The notes under the pieces are model-generated. The model was given only the letters and a program-made list of their open reading frames with translations. It did no database searches and was not told the origin of the DNA. A stretch of 64,000 nt of DNA from Rebecca billardiae RCC1528 (taxonomy: Eukaryota; Haptophyta): positions 1,240,001 to 1,304,000 of the forward strand of contig OZ251244.1 of NCBI GenBank assembly GCA_965240325.2, given 5' to 3'. Shown piece by piece: positions 33,681 through 43,831 of this stretch. Each line of letters begins with the position of its first letter. Position 1 is the stretch's first letter. Position numbers and translations under genes: made by a program.

Positions 33681-35356
33681 ATGAGGGGTGATGCTGATGA
33701 TGATGAGGGCATGCTCGTGCGTGGTGTGAGGTGTGACTGTGAGTGTGTGACTACCATGTCGCGTGTCGGAGCGAGCGCCGAGCCAGGTGAGCATCACGTG
33801 GCGTCACTCCGCAGAATCTGATTGCGCGTCAACTTCATCATTATTCATGGATTTCGCCTGTCCGGGCACTCCACAGTCAGTCAGTCCACGCCCGCACAGC
33901 ATACATCATGATCAACGCGTGCCCAGGGTGCCTTACGCAGCCTATCCCGTATATCGTTCTATTCCGCATCAGTCCTCACAACGCAATCGATCGGTCGCGT
34001 GATGTTGCGCTAGCTAGCAGAGAAGATGACGGGATGGTGGAATAAAGTGATGGTAGTAACGGTGGCCGCAGCACGGGCGAGCAGCGCGGGCTACTCCGCA
34101 GCGCGCCGTGCGGCCATGGCTGTGGGGCGCGATGGGTGACAGGGTGAAAGCCACGCTGCCCAGACGTGAGCCGCGCTGGTGACGAGGATGGCGAGCGCAC
34201 GTACAATAGCCAGCAGCCATCAGGATTCGTGCGGCTGGTGGCCGCGCGGATGATCACCGCTGCCGATCGTCATACGAGTTACGACTGAGCGTTTTATGAT
34301 TCCACGGACGATCCTCTCTCTCGGCCACCGCTGCTGCGGTCTAGCCTCTTGGTCTGCAAGGCACCTACACAGACGCATGCGCCCACCACACGGCGCCGTG
34401 CGGCGCACTCGGCGCACGTGACCCCCGCCTTGCACGCCACGCCGGCCTGCGGGTTGGCGGGTGTGCTCCGAGGGTGCACCGTCAATTGCAAAGGATCCAA
34501 GTCGGCTCTCTGACGGACGATTCAATCTCGACATTGTACTTGTACTCATCTAGCCGGAGGCGCTCGAACCCCGCATTTACCCCGGTCCGCCGCTCTCGCG
34601 AAACCCACTCGATGAGTACGGTACGTATGGGGGTACTCAACATCGGCAAGTGGGGTTTGACCATTATTCTTCAAAGGATCGAAGGTTCCGACACGACTAC
34701 TTTTAATCATCACCGTCTTCATACTCGCAATCATGTCGTTACCATAGTAGCGAACTCGCGAAGCAGACGCCAAGCCGTGTAATCGGCTCCTCCACACGTC
34801 GACCAGGCGGCAAGCTATCCAGCCACCAGCCACTATGGTTCGCCTTCTTGTTACATACTTAGTTAACTTTGAACTTCTTCCGACCTCGATCGACAGTGCA
34901 CGACGATCTATGGTCGCCATCCATGCAGTAGTAGTGTGATCGTCAGCGTCGTGAACGCCCAGGAACTCGCCAGCTCTCACTTAGTCGCGCCTGGTCATGG
35001 TCGGCGAAGCCCATCCATACGCTCGACACAGGGCAGACTGTCCTCGTCGTCGTTGTTCCTTATAGCTACTGAACACATTACTGCTTGACGAACGGACGCA
35101 GTCGCAGCGGCGGCGCCGGCCGCGGCGGCCACCCAGTCAGGCCGCATGACTGCATCGTCATCATACCATGTGAACGGTCTGTGAATGCCGTGAGCAGCAG
35201 TCAGGGCGACCCCAGGAAGTAGTCGTACTGTAGTAGTACAGTTATTACCACGCCTTAAACTCGCACACTTGGCTCAGGCAACAATCAGGCTCTCTGCCCT
35301 CTGGCTGGCATGATCACAGTCTCAGACACAGTCCTTCATTTTATGCTGCGCCCGCG

Positions 35357-35414
35357 CGTGTGTGAGTGTGTGTGTGTGTTCTGTGTGTGCGTGTGTGTGC
35401 GTGTGTGTGTGTGT
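35357..35414 (+). repeat. (GT)n-rich microsatellite
   Basis: Imperfect GT repeat with occasional GC and TC interruptions. Confidence 0.95.
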
Positions 35415-35660
35415 TCTTCTATCTCTCGGTCGGCCGTCGGGGAGTTGCGGTGGAGTGGCGGAGAGGCCCATCATGAACGACGATGAACGCGCAAGCTATG
35501 ACGACAGACAGGTATCGGGACGCGATGATGATGGGCGTTGCGAGGACGTCATCACTATCGGGCGGTATCGGCACCACAGTGACCACCACAACAGGGGTGA
35601 GCTCCCCCGGCTTGGCGTCGACGAACTGACGAAGATGCCCGTGCGGAAGGAAGTTGGTCG

Positions 35661-35695
35661 CACACACACACTCACTCACTCACTCACTCACTCAC
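35661..35695 (+). repeat. (CA)n/(CACT)n microsatellite
   Basis: A short CA run followed by about six CACT units. Confidence 0.95.
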
Positions 35696-37242
35696 CGGTG
35701 TCACGCGACAGTCAGACAGGAACTCCTCACTCAGTCAGTCAGGAAGAAGAAGACCGAAGGCGGGCAAGGCTGGGCATGACGCGCATTTCTCTCATCACGT
35801 CATGACGCTACGCCGTCCACACGTAATTACGCGTCATTCCAACATGCACTCTTGTTGGGACCGTTTCGTCGGTTACATGTTGGTTACATGTCACGACGCG
35901 CCGCGCATGCCCGGCACTCAGAGTCGGAGGCTGCGCACTACAGACGTAGTAACGTGCAGGTGCCAACTGCCACCGGCCTGCTGATCGGGCGATGGCTGGC
36001 GTGCCGCGGCTACGGAACGCAGTGGTGCTATCGTAGTCATCCGCGTTGACTACCGCGGATAGTCGCCGCTCTCTCCCATGAGCCCGGGGCGGCGGGCCCG
36101 GCGCCAGCCGGGCAGCCGGCGGCGCGGCGCGGCGGCGCGTCCCGCCGATCGGCGCGCGCGCCGCGTGCTGTCAGCCCTACGCGCGTGGACTGACGTGGGT
36201 CCGGGTGTGTCAGACGTGGACAGAGCACTATCCGGCCACCACGTGACGCCATTCCTAGCGTCACGTCATGACGCCATGACGTTATGTGACGTCATTTCGC
36301 GCGTATCGCCAGACCAGCCCTGAATGAGGAAGGACGCGTCACGCGTCCATCACAGCCAAGAAGTGAGGAAGAAGGGCAAGATCCACATGCGCGCCTCGTT
36401 TCGGGCCCAGGGAGGCATGCCGCTTGCGAGTCGTTGATGCTCAGATGGGGGCCTCCCACAGGCATGCGCGGGCGTGAGGTGCCTGGCGCGGGCGCGCGGC
36501 GCCGGCGGGCGCGCCCGCACGGGCGTGCATGTATGTGCGGCGGCTCCTGTACCGTGCCAGTGTACCTGCCAGGCCCAGGCGCCCGTCGTGTGGAGCTCCC
36601 ATGACGCGGGGGCCCAGCCCCACCGCACGTGATCTCGAGGTTCGACCGGGCATGGCGCTGATGGCCGACCCCTCGCCGGCTCGCCGCCTCGACGACGGTC
36701 CCGTTGGCACGCGGCCGCGTGGGTACTAGTACTACTAGTACGAGGCGTGCGATGATGATTACCATTATGACCGCCAATCGCCGTTTTCGAGTACTTTCAA
36801 ATACTTGCACTCGCGCAAGAAGATGCTCACACAGTCCACGTCTATCCATCGGCGACGAATGGCAAAAGTTGAGGGCGTGATAAAACCAACACCCCGCGCG
36901 GCAGATACATTCCGCCCACCCGCAATGAGCTGGTTTTTTTCTCACACGCAATCATGAGCGCAAGGCTTGCACTTTGATTTACAGATGATGCTGAGCTACT
37001 CTCGTGGGCCGGTAATATTCTCGCCGACATTCGTTCGCTCGTGTCTCGAAAAATATTCGCGTGCGTCAAGCGTGTCTCGTCGCACACGATGACGAGGCAG
37101 GTCCTACCGGTCGGAATCGTGCCATCGGGGATCCGGTGCGGGCGCTCATCAATGTTCAATAACAACAGCGGCCGCCCGAGCCGCGGGGGCTCGAGCCTCG
37201 AGGCGTCAAAGAGGCAAGGAGCTTTCTTTGCCCCGCGAGGAG

Positions 37243-39048
37243 ATGGAGGGGCGTCCCGCCGCGCGGCCCGTGCGGCTCGCAGCGGTCATGTCCGAGCATA
37301 TTCGCTGGTCGTGGGGCAGCGGGCATGTCGCACGCAATCGCCGTGCGCATGGCGCCGACGATCTCCCGGCCGAGCGCCCCCCCTCGCCGCCGACATCAAT
37401 GGACGAGCACGAGGTGCTCGGTGGCATGGAAGAGCAGTACGCCGGCGAGCACGACGAGGGCTTGGTCCCGACGCAGCAGCACGTGGAGCGCGTGCAGCGG
37501 CGGGGCCCAGGCCGCCCTATCAAGCGCACCCACCCGCGCTTCGTCGTCATGGACGAGGCGCCGCGCCCTCCGCACCTCGACGAGTTGAGCGTGTGCGAGC
37601 TCGATGGGTTTGAGATTGTGAGCTGGGAGGCGCCCTACTCTTTGCGCAAACGCTTGCGCGCCGCGGGCAAGTCGCCGAAGCGCGAGCGCGCGAAGCTTCT
37701 GAAGGGCCGGCCCGTCAACACGTACGCGGGCGCGCCGGGCAGCCCGCGTGGCTCCGACATGGACGTGCTCGCATCGACCAAGCCGGTGATGTGGACGTCG
37801 CCGCTGATGATGGCTCCGCACCTCCCTGCGCCATCGCCTGCTGCCTTACCACAGCCCGAGCACCCGGCCGCAGAGGCCGCGGAGCCGACGAGCTCGCCTG
37901 GTCCGCTGACGGACCCCGCGGCCGACATCACCTCGCATTCGCCCCTCCCGTCGCCTGAGCACGAGCCCATCGCGGTTGCTGAGCACGACAGCCCCGAGGA
38001 GGAGGAGGAGGAGGAGGAGGAGGAGGAGGAGGAGATGGAGGCGGCGGCGCCGCCGCTGAAGGACGAACCTCGGCCCGCCCGCGCAGACGACGGCGCCCGC
38101 ATGCGCGCCGCTTTCATGTCCTCGCCATGGGGCTCGGCCCCTCCGCCGCACGCGATGTCACTCACGCAGAGCGCGCCGCCAAGCGCGTCTGCTCCGGGCT
38201 ACTACGGCTACCGCCACCACGAGCACAACGGCTACTGGGCGCTGATGACGCCGGAGACCGGGGCGCAACCCGCGCCTTACCCGCCCAACCACATGTGTGC
38301 TGCCCACGACGCATGGGGGCGCCCTCCGCCGGGCGGGAACATGCCTATGGGCATGTCCGGGCTGCCGCCCCGGTCGCAGTACGGCCCGAGCTACCGTGGG
38401 CCGCCGATGCATCCGGGCGCGATGCCGCCGGGCATGTACGGCCCGCCGCCGCCCGGTCACGGGTACCCGCCCCCCCGCCCGCCAGCCATGTGGTCGTACG
38501 CGCCAGGCGGCGGGCCCGGTGGGATGGGCGCGAAGATCGGCGCGCCGCCCGGCTATGGCCCGCCCCCGGGTATGTACGCCGCTGCCCCGCCCCCGCCCTT
38601 CGCGCCGCCGCCACCGCCGGGCTACCCGGGATGGCGCCCACCGCCGGGCCACGCCGACGGCCGGGGCTACGCTGGCATGATGCCGCCGATGGGTCCTCCG
38701 ATGGCGCCGCAGCAGGCGGCGCCGCCGCACGCCCCGCCGTCGATGCAGCCACCGCCGAAGGAGCAGCCTTCTCGACGCGCGCAGCAGGCAGCGCCGCCCT
38801 ACTACGCGACGGTGCCAAACCACGCCGCCAAGCGGAGTGGCAGCCGCGCCGTCGAGCTCAACAAGCCGGGCGAGACGGTCATGCTCTACGTTCGCGTGGA
38901 GGGCGAGCCCAACGGCCCGAACCACGAGCAGGCGTGCCAGCAGGCCATCGTGCACGCTCTTTCGCACCTACGGCCAGACATGCTCGCCACCGGCACGCCG
39001 ACGGTCACGTGCTACCCTTTCGACACCAACTCGGCGCCCAAGGCGTAG
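37243..39048 (+). CDS. Proline-rich low-complexity protein with AT-hook-like motif
   Basis: A single exon encodes 601 aa. ATGs at 37288 and 37399 are possible alternative starts; the frame is open upstream to 37093 without another ATG, so a 5' exon is possible. An AT-hook-like core RRGPGRPIKR (residues about 86-95) is followed by a well-mixed segment (VVMDEAPRPPHLDELSVCEL and following) and a basic stretch KSPKRERAKLLKGRP, both of which look folded or DNA-binding. A run of 13 Glu comes next, then a long Pro/Gly/Tyr/Met-rich region (PPGMYGPPPPGHGYPPPRP type). A compact C-terminal segment of about 55 residues (VMLYVRVEGEPNGPNHEQAC and following) looks globular. It is possibly a nuclear or RNA-granule protein. 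No family is recognised; the Pro/Gly/Tyr part resembles scaffold proteins only in composition. Confidence 0.75.
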   Translation: MEGRPAARPVRLAAVMSEHIRWSWGSGHVARNRRAHGADDLPAERPPSPPTSMDEHEVLGGMEEQYAGEHDEGLVPTQQHVERVQRRGPGRPIKRTHPRFVVMDEAPRPPHLDELSVCELDGFEIVSWEAPYSLRKRLRAAGKSPKRERAKLLKGRPVNTYAGAPGSPRGSDMDVLASTKPVMWTSPLMMAPHLPAPSPAALPQPEHPAAEAAEPTSSPGPLTDPAADITSHSPLPSPEHEPIAVAEHDSPEEEEEEEEEEEEEMEAAAPPLKDEPRPARADDGARMRAAFMSSPWGSAPPPHAMSLTQSAPPSASAPGYYGYRHHEHNGYWALMTPETGAQPAPYPPNHMCAAHDAWGRPPPGGNMPMGMSGLPPRSQYGPSYRGPPMHPGAMPPGMYGPPPPGHGYPPPRPPAMWSYAPGGGPGGMGAKIGAPPGYGPPPGMYAAAPPPPFAPPPPPGYPGWRPPPGHADGRGYAGMMPPMGPPMAPQQAAPPHAPPSMQPPPKEQPSRRAQQAAPPYYATVPNHAAKRSGSRAVELNKPGETVMLYVRVEGEPNGPNHEQACQQAIVHALSHLRPDMLATGTPTVTCYPFDTNSAPKA

Positions 39049-40376
39049 ATCTGCGAGACGACTACTGGCTCGACTACGCGTGGCGCGAAGGTGCGCCGCC
39101 GCGCGCGCGCCTCTGTTTCTGCGATGCGCACGCTCATCGAGCCAGCGCCGCGCTGGCACAGATCTCACCGTTGTGCCTGCTTCCTCCTCTGTGTGCCCCC
39201 GCGCCCCAGGACGCCTTTGGTCGGCACTCGCGCCCCGAGCCGAGTCACACATGCCGCGGTCCGCCGCCTCTGCTGCCCGCGCAGCCGACTCTGGACTCGG
39301 CACTTGCTTGGCATCGTCTGCGCGATTCTCACTTGACGGCGGACCCGATTCGGCGGCGCCCGTCCATCCATCGCTCGGGCCTGCGCGGCCCTCGGCCCGC
39401 CACGCGTTCGATCTGAGACTGAAGGCTGCCGCGCGCCTTACGCGACTGGTGCCCAAGCCCAAGACCAAGTTAGAAGGCGCTGCATCTGGCACTCTGATGA
39501 TGGCCTGATGCTGACCCGCGGCCGCTGCCACTTGCCAGGCGGTTGAAACTAGCTATTCCTTGTATAGCTCTCTGCGTCCGTTACGTAGCCCTCTTCGCTA
39601 CCGTACTAATGATGCCCTGCCACGGCAGACAGGAAGGGTCGTGATGTGAGCCCCCGAACTCCGGCGCTAGCGACAGCGCCGGCGCGGCGCCCAGCTCACG
39701 TACAGACGTACGTGTACACAGCAATGCTGCTGACCGCCGCCGCCACGGGCCCGCTTGCGCGCCCGGACCGTGTCACGGGACGGGACCGGACTTTCACGGT
39801 GGTCCGCGCGGTCGAATGGCTCACGTCCATGATCCATTCGCGAGCTGTTTCGGTCTCGTGGGTTGCTGGCCGTCGTGGCATTCGCTTGAGGCGGGCGGTG
39901 ACGCCGTCGCGCCGTGCACAGCGTGAGGCGCAATCGTCCGGTGTGCGCCGTGAGCCCCGATCCGCGCCGCCTCGGGGCCTACCTTCACGCCTGCTGGGAG
40001 CAGCACGTGCGCGCACTGCGCGAAGGCAGCACAGACATGCTCGTGGGACGCCCGCGCGCGCGTGCCGCGCAACTTGATCGATGGCGTGCGCGCGCTGCCG
40101 CGGGGCAAGGCAGCGCTGGTGAATGCGCGGGGCCCGCCTCGCTCGGCTTCCCGTGAGTTCGGCACTACGCGCTACGTTTTACGACTGATGACGAATGAAA
40201 ACTCATCAAACTGATGATTCAGCGGCGCACTTGCGCGTACTGCCGTACTTCAATAAGATTCCCGTTGAGACTGCGCTAGTCTCAACATCCCGTGACTCCA
40301 ATGATGCTGAGATCGAACTTTCGATCCTCCTTATCATCATATCACGACCATCGTCGTCCGTACAGCTACAGTTTAC

Positions 40377-40458
40377 TAAGAATAAGAGACGCACACAGCT
40401 CAGGCAGGCGAGATTTGCTAAGAATAAGAGACGCACACAGCTCAGGCAGGCGAGACGC
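40377..40458 (+). repeat. Tandem 42-bp repeat (dispersed repeat D)
   Basis: Two units begin TAAGAATAAGAGACGCACAC and continue AGCTCAGGCAGGCGAGA. Related single copies: the first part at 2223-2239 and an inverted copy at 22279-22320. Confidence 0.9.
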
Positions 40459-42556
40459 ACGAAGAACGCACAGTCGCAACTCGCAAGCAGCTCATGTCAG
40501 GCAGACGCCAGCTGTGAGGTGATTGGTAGTCCGCGTGGCACCCGTTCAAGTCACGCTATGACAGTATGACTATCCCCTTACCGTCGCAGTTCAATCTGCT
40601 TCATCGTATGGAAGCAGATGTGACGGCGGCCGCTGCGCGGGTTTGCGGCCCACCCACGCGCGCCTGGGAGTTGAACACGGCTTGAGCGTGTCCAGGCATG
40701 GTCTAGCTACTCTCAGACAGCCGCCAGCCTAGTACCTCCACCTTCACCGCCTCCACGATGGCAACGCGCGGCGGCGCCGAGCTGCCGTCGTGCTCAGTCA
40801 GGCTGGGCACTCGACTGGCCCGCGACACCCGGCTGCACTCCTTGCAGCCGCTTCAAGCACGTGGGCGACCGGACAAGATGATTGTGGACAGTGTATGTGT
40901 ATATACTGCGCGCGTTACTCTGCGCGCGTTCGCATGACCGATCACGCTGAAAGTGCCCACCAGCCAGTCGCGCGGGACACGCTGACTGAGGCACGGGTCG
41001 GGCTCCTTCCTTGCGGCACGCCGCACGCGGTATGTACACCGAGTGCACGTCAGGCAGGCGCTTGGCGGGAGTGGTGGTATCGCTTCTTCGCCTGTCTTGG
41101 CGTCGAGCGCAGGCGCGACGCGCGTACCCCTCGCAAGTACACCCTACTCGTGCTCCGTGTCACTCGGAGAGACGGAGAGCCCACAGTGGGGGATCTTGAG
41201 CTCGAGGTGCAGCGTACGAGCCTACGGGCGCTGAGTGGCAGCCTACCGACCGGCGCACGGGTGACGACCGTCATCCATTACGATATGTACCCCTCCCAGC
41301 CTCACGCCGCAGCCTGAAGATCACCTCCGCAGCGGTTTGAGCACCACCAACACCGCTGCTGTGGAAGGCGTAGCTCGTGATGATGACGACATCAGCTCGG
41401 CCCGAGCCTGCTACCTGGTCGGCCGTCGGCGGAACCGCGCGGACGGCCACACGGCGTCAAACTCACCAACCGCACGTTCAGGGTCTGAGCGCTCCTTGTG
41501 CATTACGACGGGTCTGAGGCGGCGTGCCCAGCTCGGACGCCATCCTCGATCGTCGCAGATATCTTCCGGACGACCACCAGCCACGGACCGAGAGAGAGCG
41601 ACCTACGACGGCCGACGCAGTCCGCACTCCGCAGTCCGCAGTCGAGGCGGCTGATTCGTAGCTGACGTCGTAAGACCATTATACGCTACAAGCTTCTCGT
41701 TCTTCCCAGTTCTCACTCCTCTACGCGCGTTGAGTAGTAATAAGATGTAGATTGTAGTAGTTACTTACAGTCACCAGCAAGTATTGTTCGCTCCGCAGAC
41801 AGTACGACCTATGCCGGCTATGCGCAGTCCAAATATTCGGCCACCATCGTCAGCGACTCAGACGGCCACGCACTGGGGCGGGCCACTGGCCTCGGCGAGC
41901 GGCTCCGGACTCGCCTACTCTGCCTAACCTCGGTCCTGGGCCTGCCGTGCCGCACGCTGCTTCGTTCGGCAGCATCGCACGGGCGTGCGGCTGTCTTATT
42001 CTGTATTGCGGATTTGGGTGGATGTCGATTGGATGGGTTGATGGGCTGGGCGGGATACCACTGACTGACTCACCATGTGACCGTGTCCGTTCCGGACACT
42101 TCGGCCTTCCGGCTTCCGCAGTCACATCATTAGTCAGTCACCCGAGTGAGTGATGAGCACTGTCTGTCTGTGACTGCGTGAGTGGGGGTCTGCCTGCCTG
42201 CCTGAGTCAGTCCGAGACTGCTCCGAGTCAGACGACTGCTACGGTGTGCGCCGCCACAGCCACAGACATGCCGTGTGACGACCCGGCCCGCGGCCCGCCG
42301 CTCATCTGCTGGCTCAGTAGTACAGTGCCTGTCCACATGCCACTCGGTGAGCCATCTGACGTGAGTATAATGTAGTCACATTGTCATATAAATGTCAATA
42401 TTTGACTCAGTAGGTGGACTACTGGTGGAGGTTATTATGACGACATCGTCATATCCTCAACAAGACAATACAACAATAAGTCGACCTCGCGGCCCGTCCG
42501 TCATCATTGCTTATACGAAGCTCCTGCAACTGTATACTTATTTTATATATTGCACA

Positions 42557-42859
42557 CTGATGTCACTAACTGATAAAACATGACACGTCGGCCGGGACTG
42601 ATCCCTTACTGATCAGACATGACACGTCCGACGTCGGGGGGCATGCAGCAGTGGCCACTATATTGCTCAGGCGTCTGTCTGTCCGTCCCGCTTATTATTA
42701 CGACACGGACCGAAGGCCTGGCGGCCAGGCGGCGGCGCGCCGCCTGAGCAATATGGTGGCCACTGCTGCATGCCCCCCGACGTCGGACGTGTCATGCGTC
42801 CGATCACTTAGTGATCAGTCCCGGCCGACGTGTCATGTTTTACCAATTAGTGACCAGTC
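42557..42859. mobile_element. Fold-back (snap-back) element with about 115-bp inverted arms
   Basis: The left arm (about 42557-42673) and right arm (about 42742-42859) are reverse complements with scattered mismatches and small indels around a 68-bp GC-rich centre. Shared blocks include AAAACATGACACGTCGGCCG and GGGGGGCATGCAGCAGTGGC. Within each arm the motif CATGACACGTC occurs twice. No coding capacity. It resembles a MITE or fold-back transposon; target duplications could not be fixed. Confidence 0.85.
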
Positions 42860-42914
42860 AGCCTCGTCGGCGTATTATTATGTTGACAGTATAAGCTGAC
42901 GAAGCTAGGTTTGA

Positions 42915-42986
42915 TGGCACTGCCGCCGTCGAATCAGGAGACCCGGCCGCGTCGTCCTACCTGTGTCGTTAAATCATCATAGAATG
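42915..42986 (+). repeat. Dispersed repeat B, copy 1
   Basis: Contains GGCACTGCCG, GAATCAGGAGACC, and TCCTACCTGTGTCGTTAAAT then ATAGAATGA. It matches 63171-63237 and 63289-63345. Confidence 0.9.
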
Positions 42987-43110
42987 ATATATGAGTATAG
43001 ATAGATGTACGAGTAGCAGTGCGTCTGCCAGGTGGGTCGACGGGTAGACCGGGTCAGTAGTGGCGCCGACTGGGTAGTCCAGAGAATATAGAGATGGTCA
43101 GCTCGACTGC

Positions 43111-43266
43111 CAGAGCGTGTACATGTCACTGCTCGCAGCGGACCGTACTGTACCGGTACGCTCGAAGAGCCACCGACTGCCGCCCCTGCGCCGCAGAGCG
43201 TGTACATGTTGCTCGCAGCGGACCCGGTACGCTCGAATGAGCCACACTGCCGCCCCTGCGCCGCAG
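43111..43266 (+). repeat. Tandem duplication, about 80-bp unit
   Basis: Two units each run from CAGAGCGTGTACATG through GCTCGCAGCGGACC and GGTACGCTCGAA to CTGCCGCCCCTGCGCCGCAG. The second has lost an internal block. Confidence 0.85.
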
Positions 43267-43557
43267 CTTACCCTGTACAGTAGCCTGTAGGCCAGCACGT
43301 TCCCTGCCAGGCCCGGGCTAAACGCTGCTCCCAGCAGTGACAGTGTTCCGCGTTCTACTTCTTCTTCTTTTCGTCTTCTTTATTTACTGCTACATTGAGA
43401 AGTCACATCTTCCGCGGCGATGATATGATGAAGTATACTTTATTACTATATTCCATACTCGGGCATACAGCATACTCGAGCAGTCTGCAGTAGCAGTAGT
43501 ACTCATCCTCATCCTGTCGGCGCGCTGTCGCATCATCGGCGCCCAGCCGGAGACTAG

Positions 43558-43706
43558 TTCGGACGACGACGTTTTGTGGACGACGGTGGGGCGAGGACGA
43601 CGGGCGCTGGCGCGCCGCGAGGCGGCCGCAGCCCTCATCCAGGCCTCGCAGGCGGACAGCTGATTGAATCCGTTCCGACGGCGCACCACCCCGGCGACGG
43701 CTTCAT
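43558..43706 (+). repeat. Dispersed repeat A, copy 2
   Basis: Matches 22071-22237 and ends 125 bp before the P450 start codon, so it may form part of the P450 promoter or leader. Confidence 0.88.
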
Positions 43707-43831
43707 GGCGGTGAGTCAGACCCTGCCGCCAGCTGGGTGAGTGACAGTTGGCGGGCGAACTCAGAAAATCGGCGGCGTGTTTTTGGACTTCGGAGCCGCG
43801 GCCGAGTGGGCCGTAAACTCGCCGAGCGACG

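Larger units (their letters stand above)
31627..37242. other. Long intergenic region, no supported gene
   Basis: Contains hairpins at 32798-32865 and 33629-33680, a dispersed repeat unit at 33470-33605, and (GT)n and (CACT)n microsatellites at 35357-35414 and 35661-35695. The stretch 34480-34980 is less GC-rich and has open minus-strand frames without recognisable motifs. Confidence 0.6.
39049..43831. other. Intergenic region, repeats only
   Basis: Holds a 42-bp tandem repeat (40377-40458), a fold-back element (42557-42859), dispersed repeat B (42915-42986), a short tandem duplication (43111-43266) and dispersed repeat A copy 2 (43558-43706). The first 200 bases may contain extra 3' coding sequence of the preceding gene (see findings). 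No other gene is supported. Confidence 0.6.

Noticed and set aside
34480-34980. Minus-strand frame of 144 codons in a less GC-rich stretch
   Set aside because: No recognisable motif, no G/C third-position bias, and overlapping frames on both strands.
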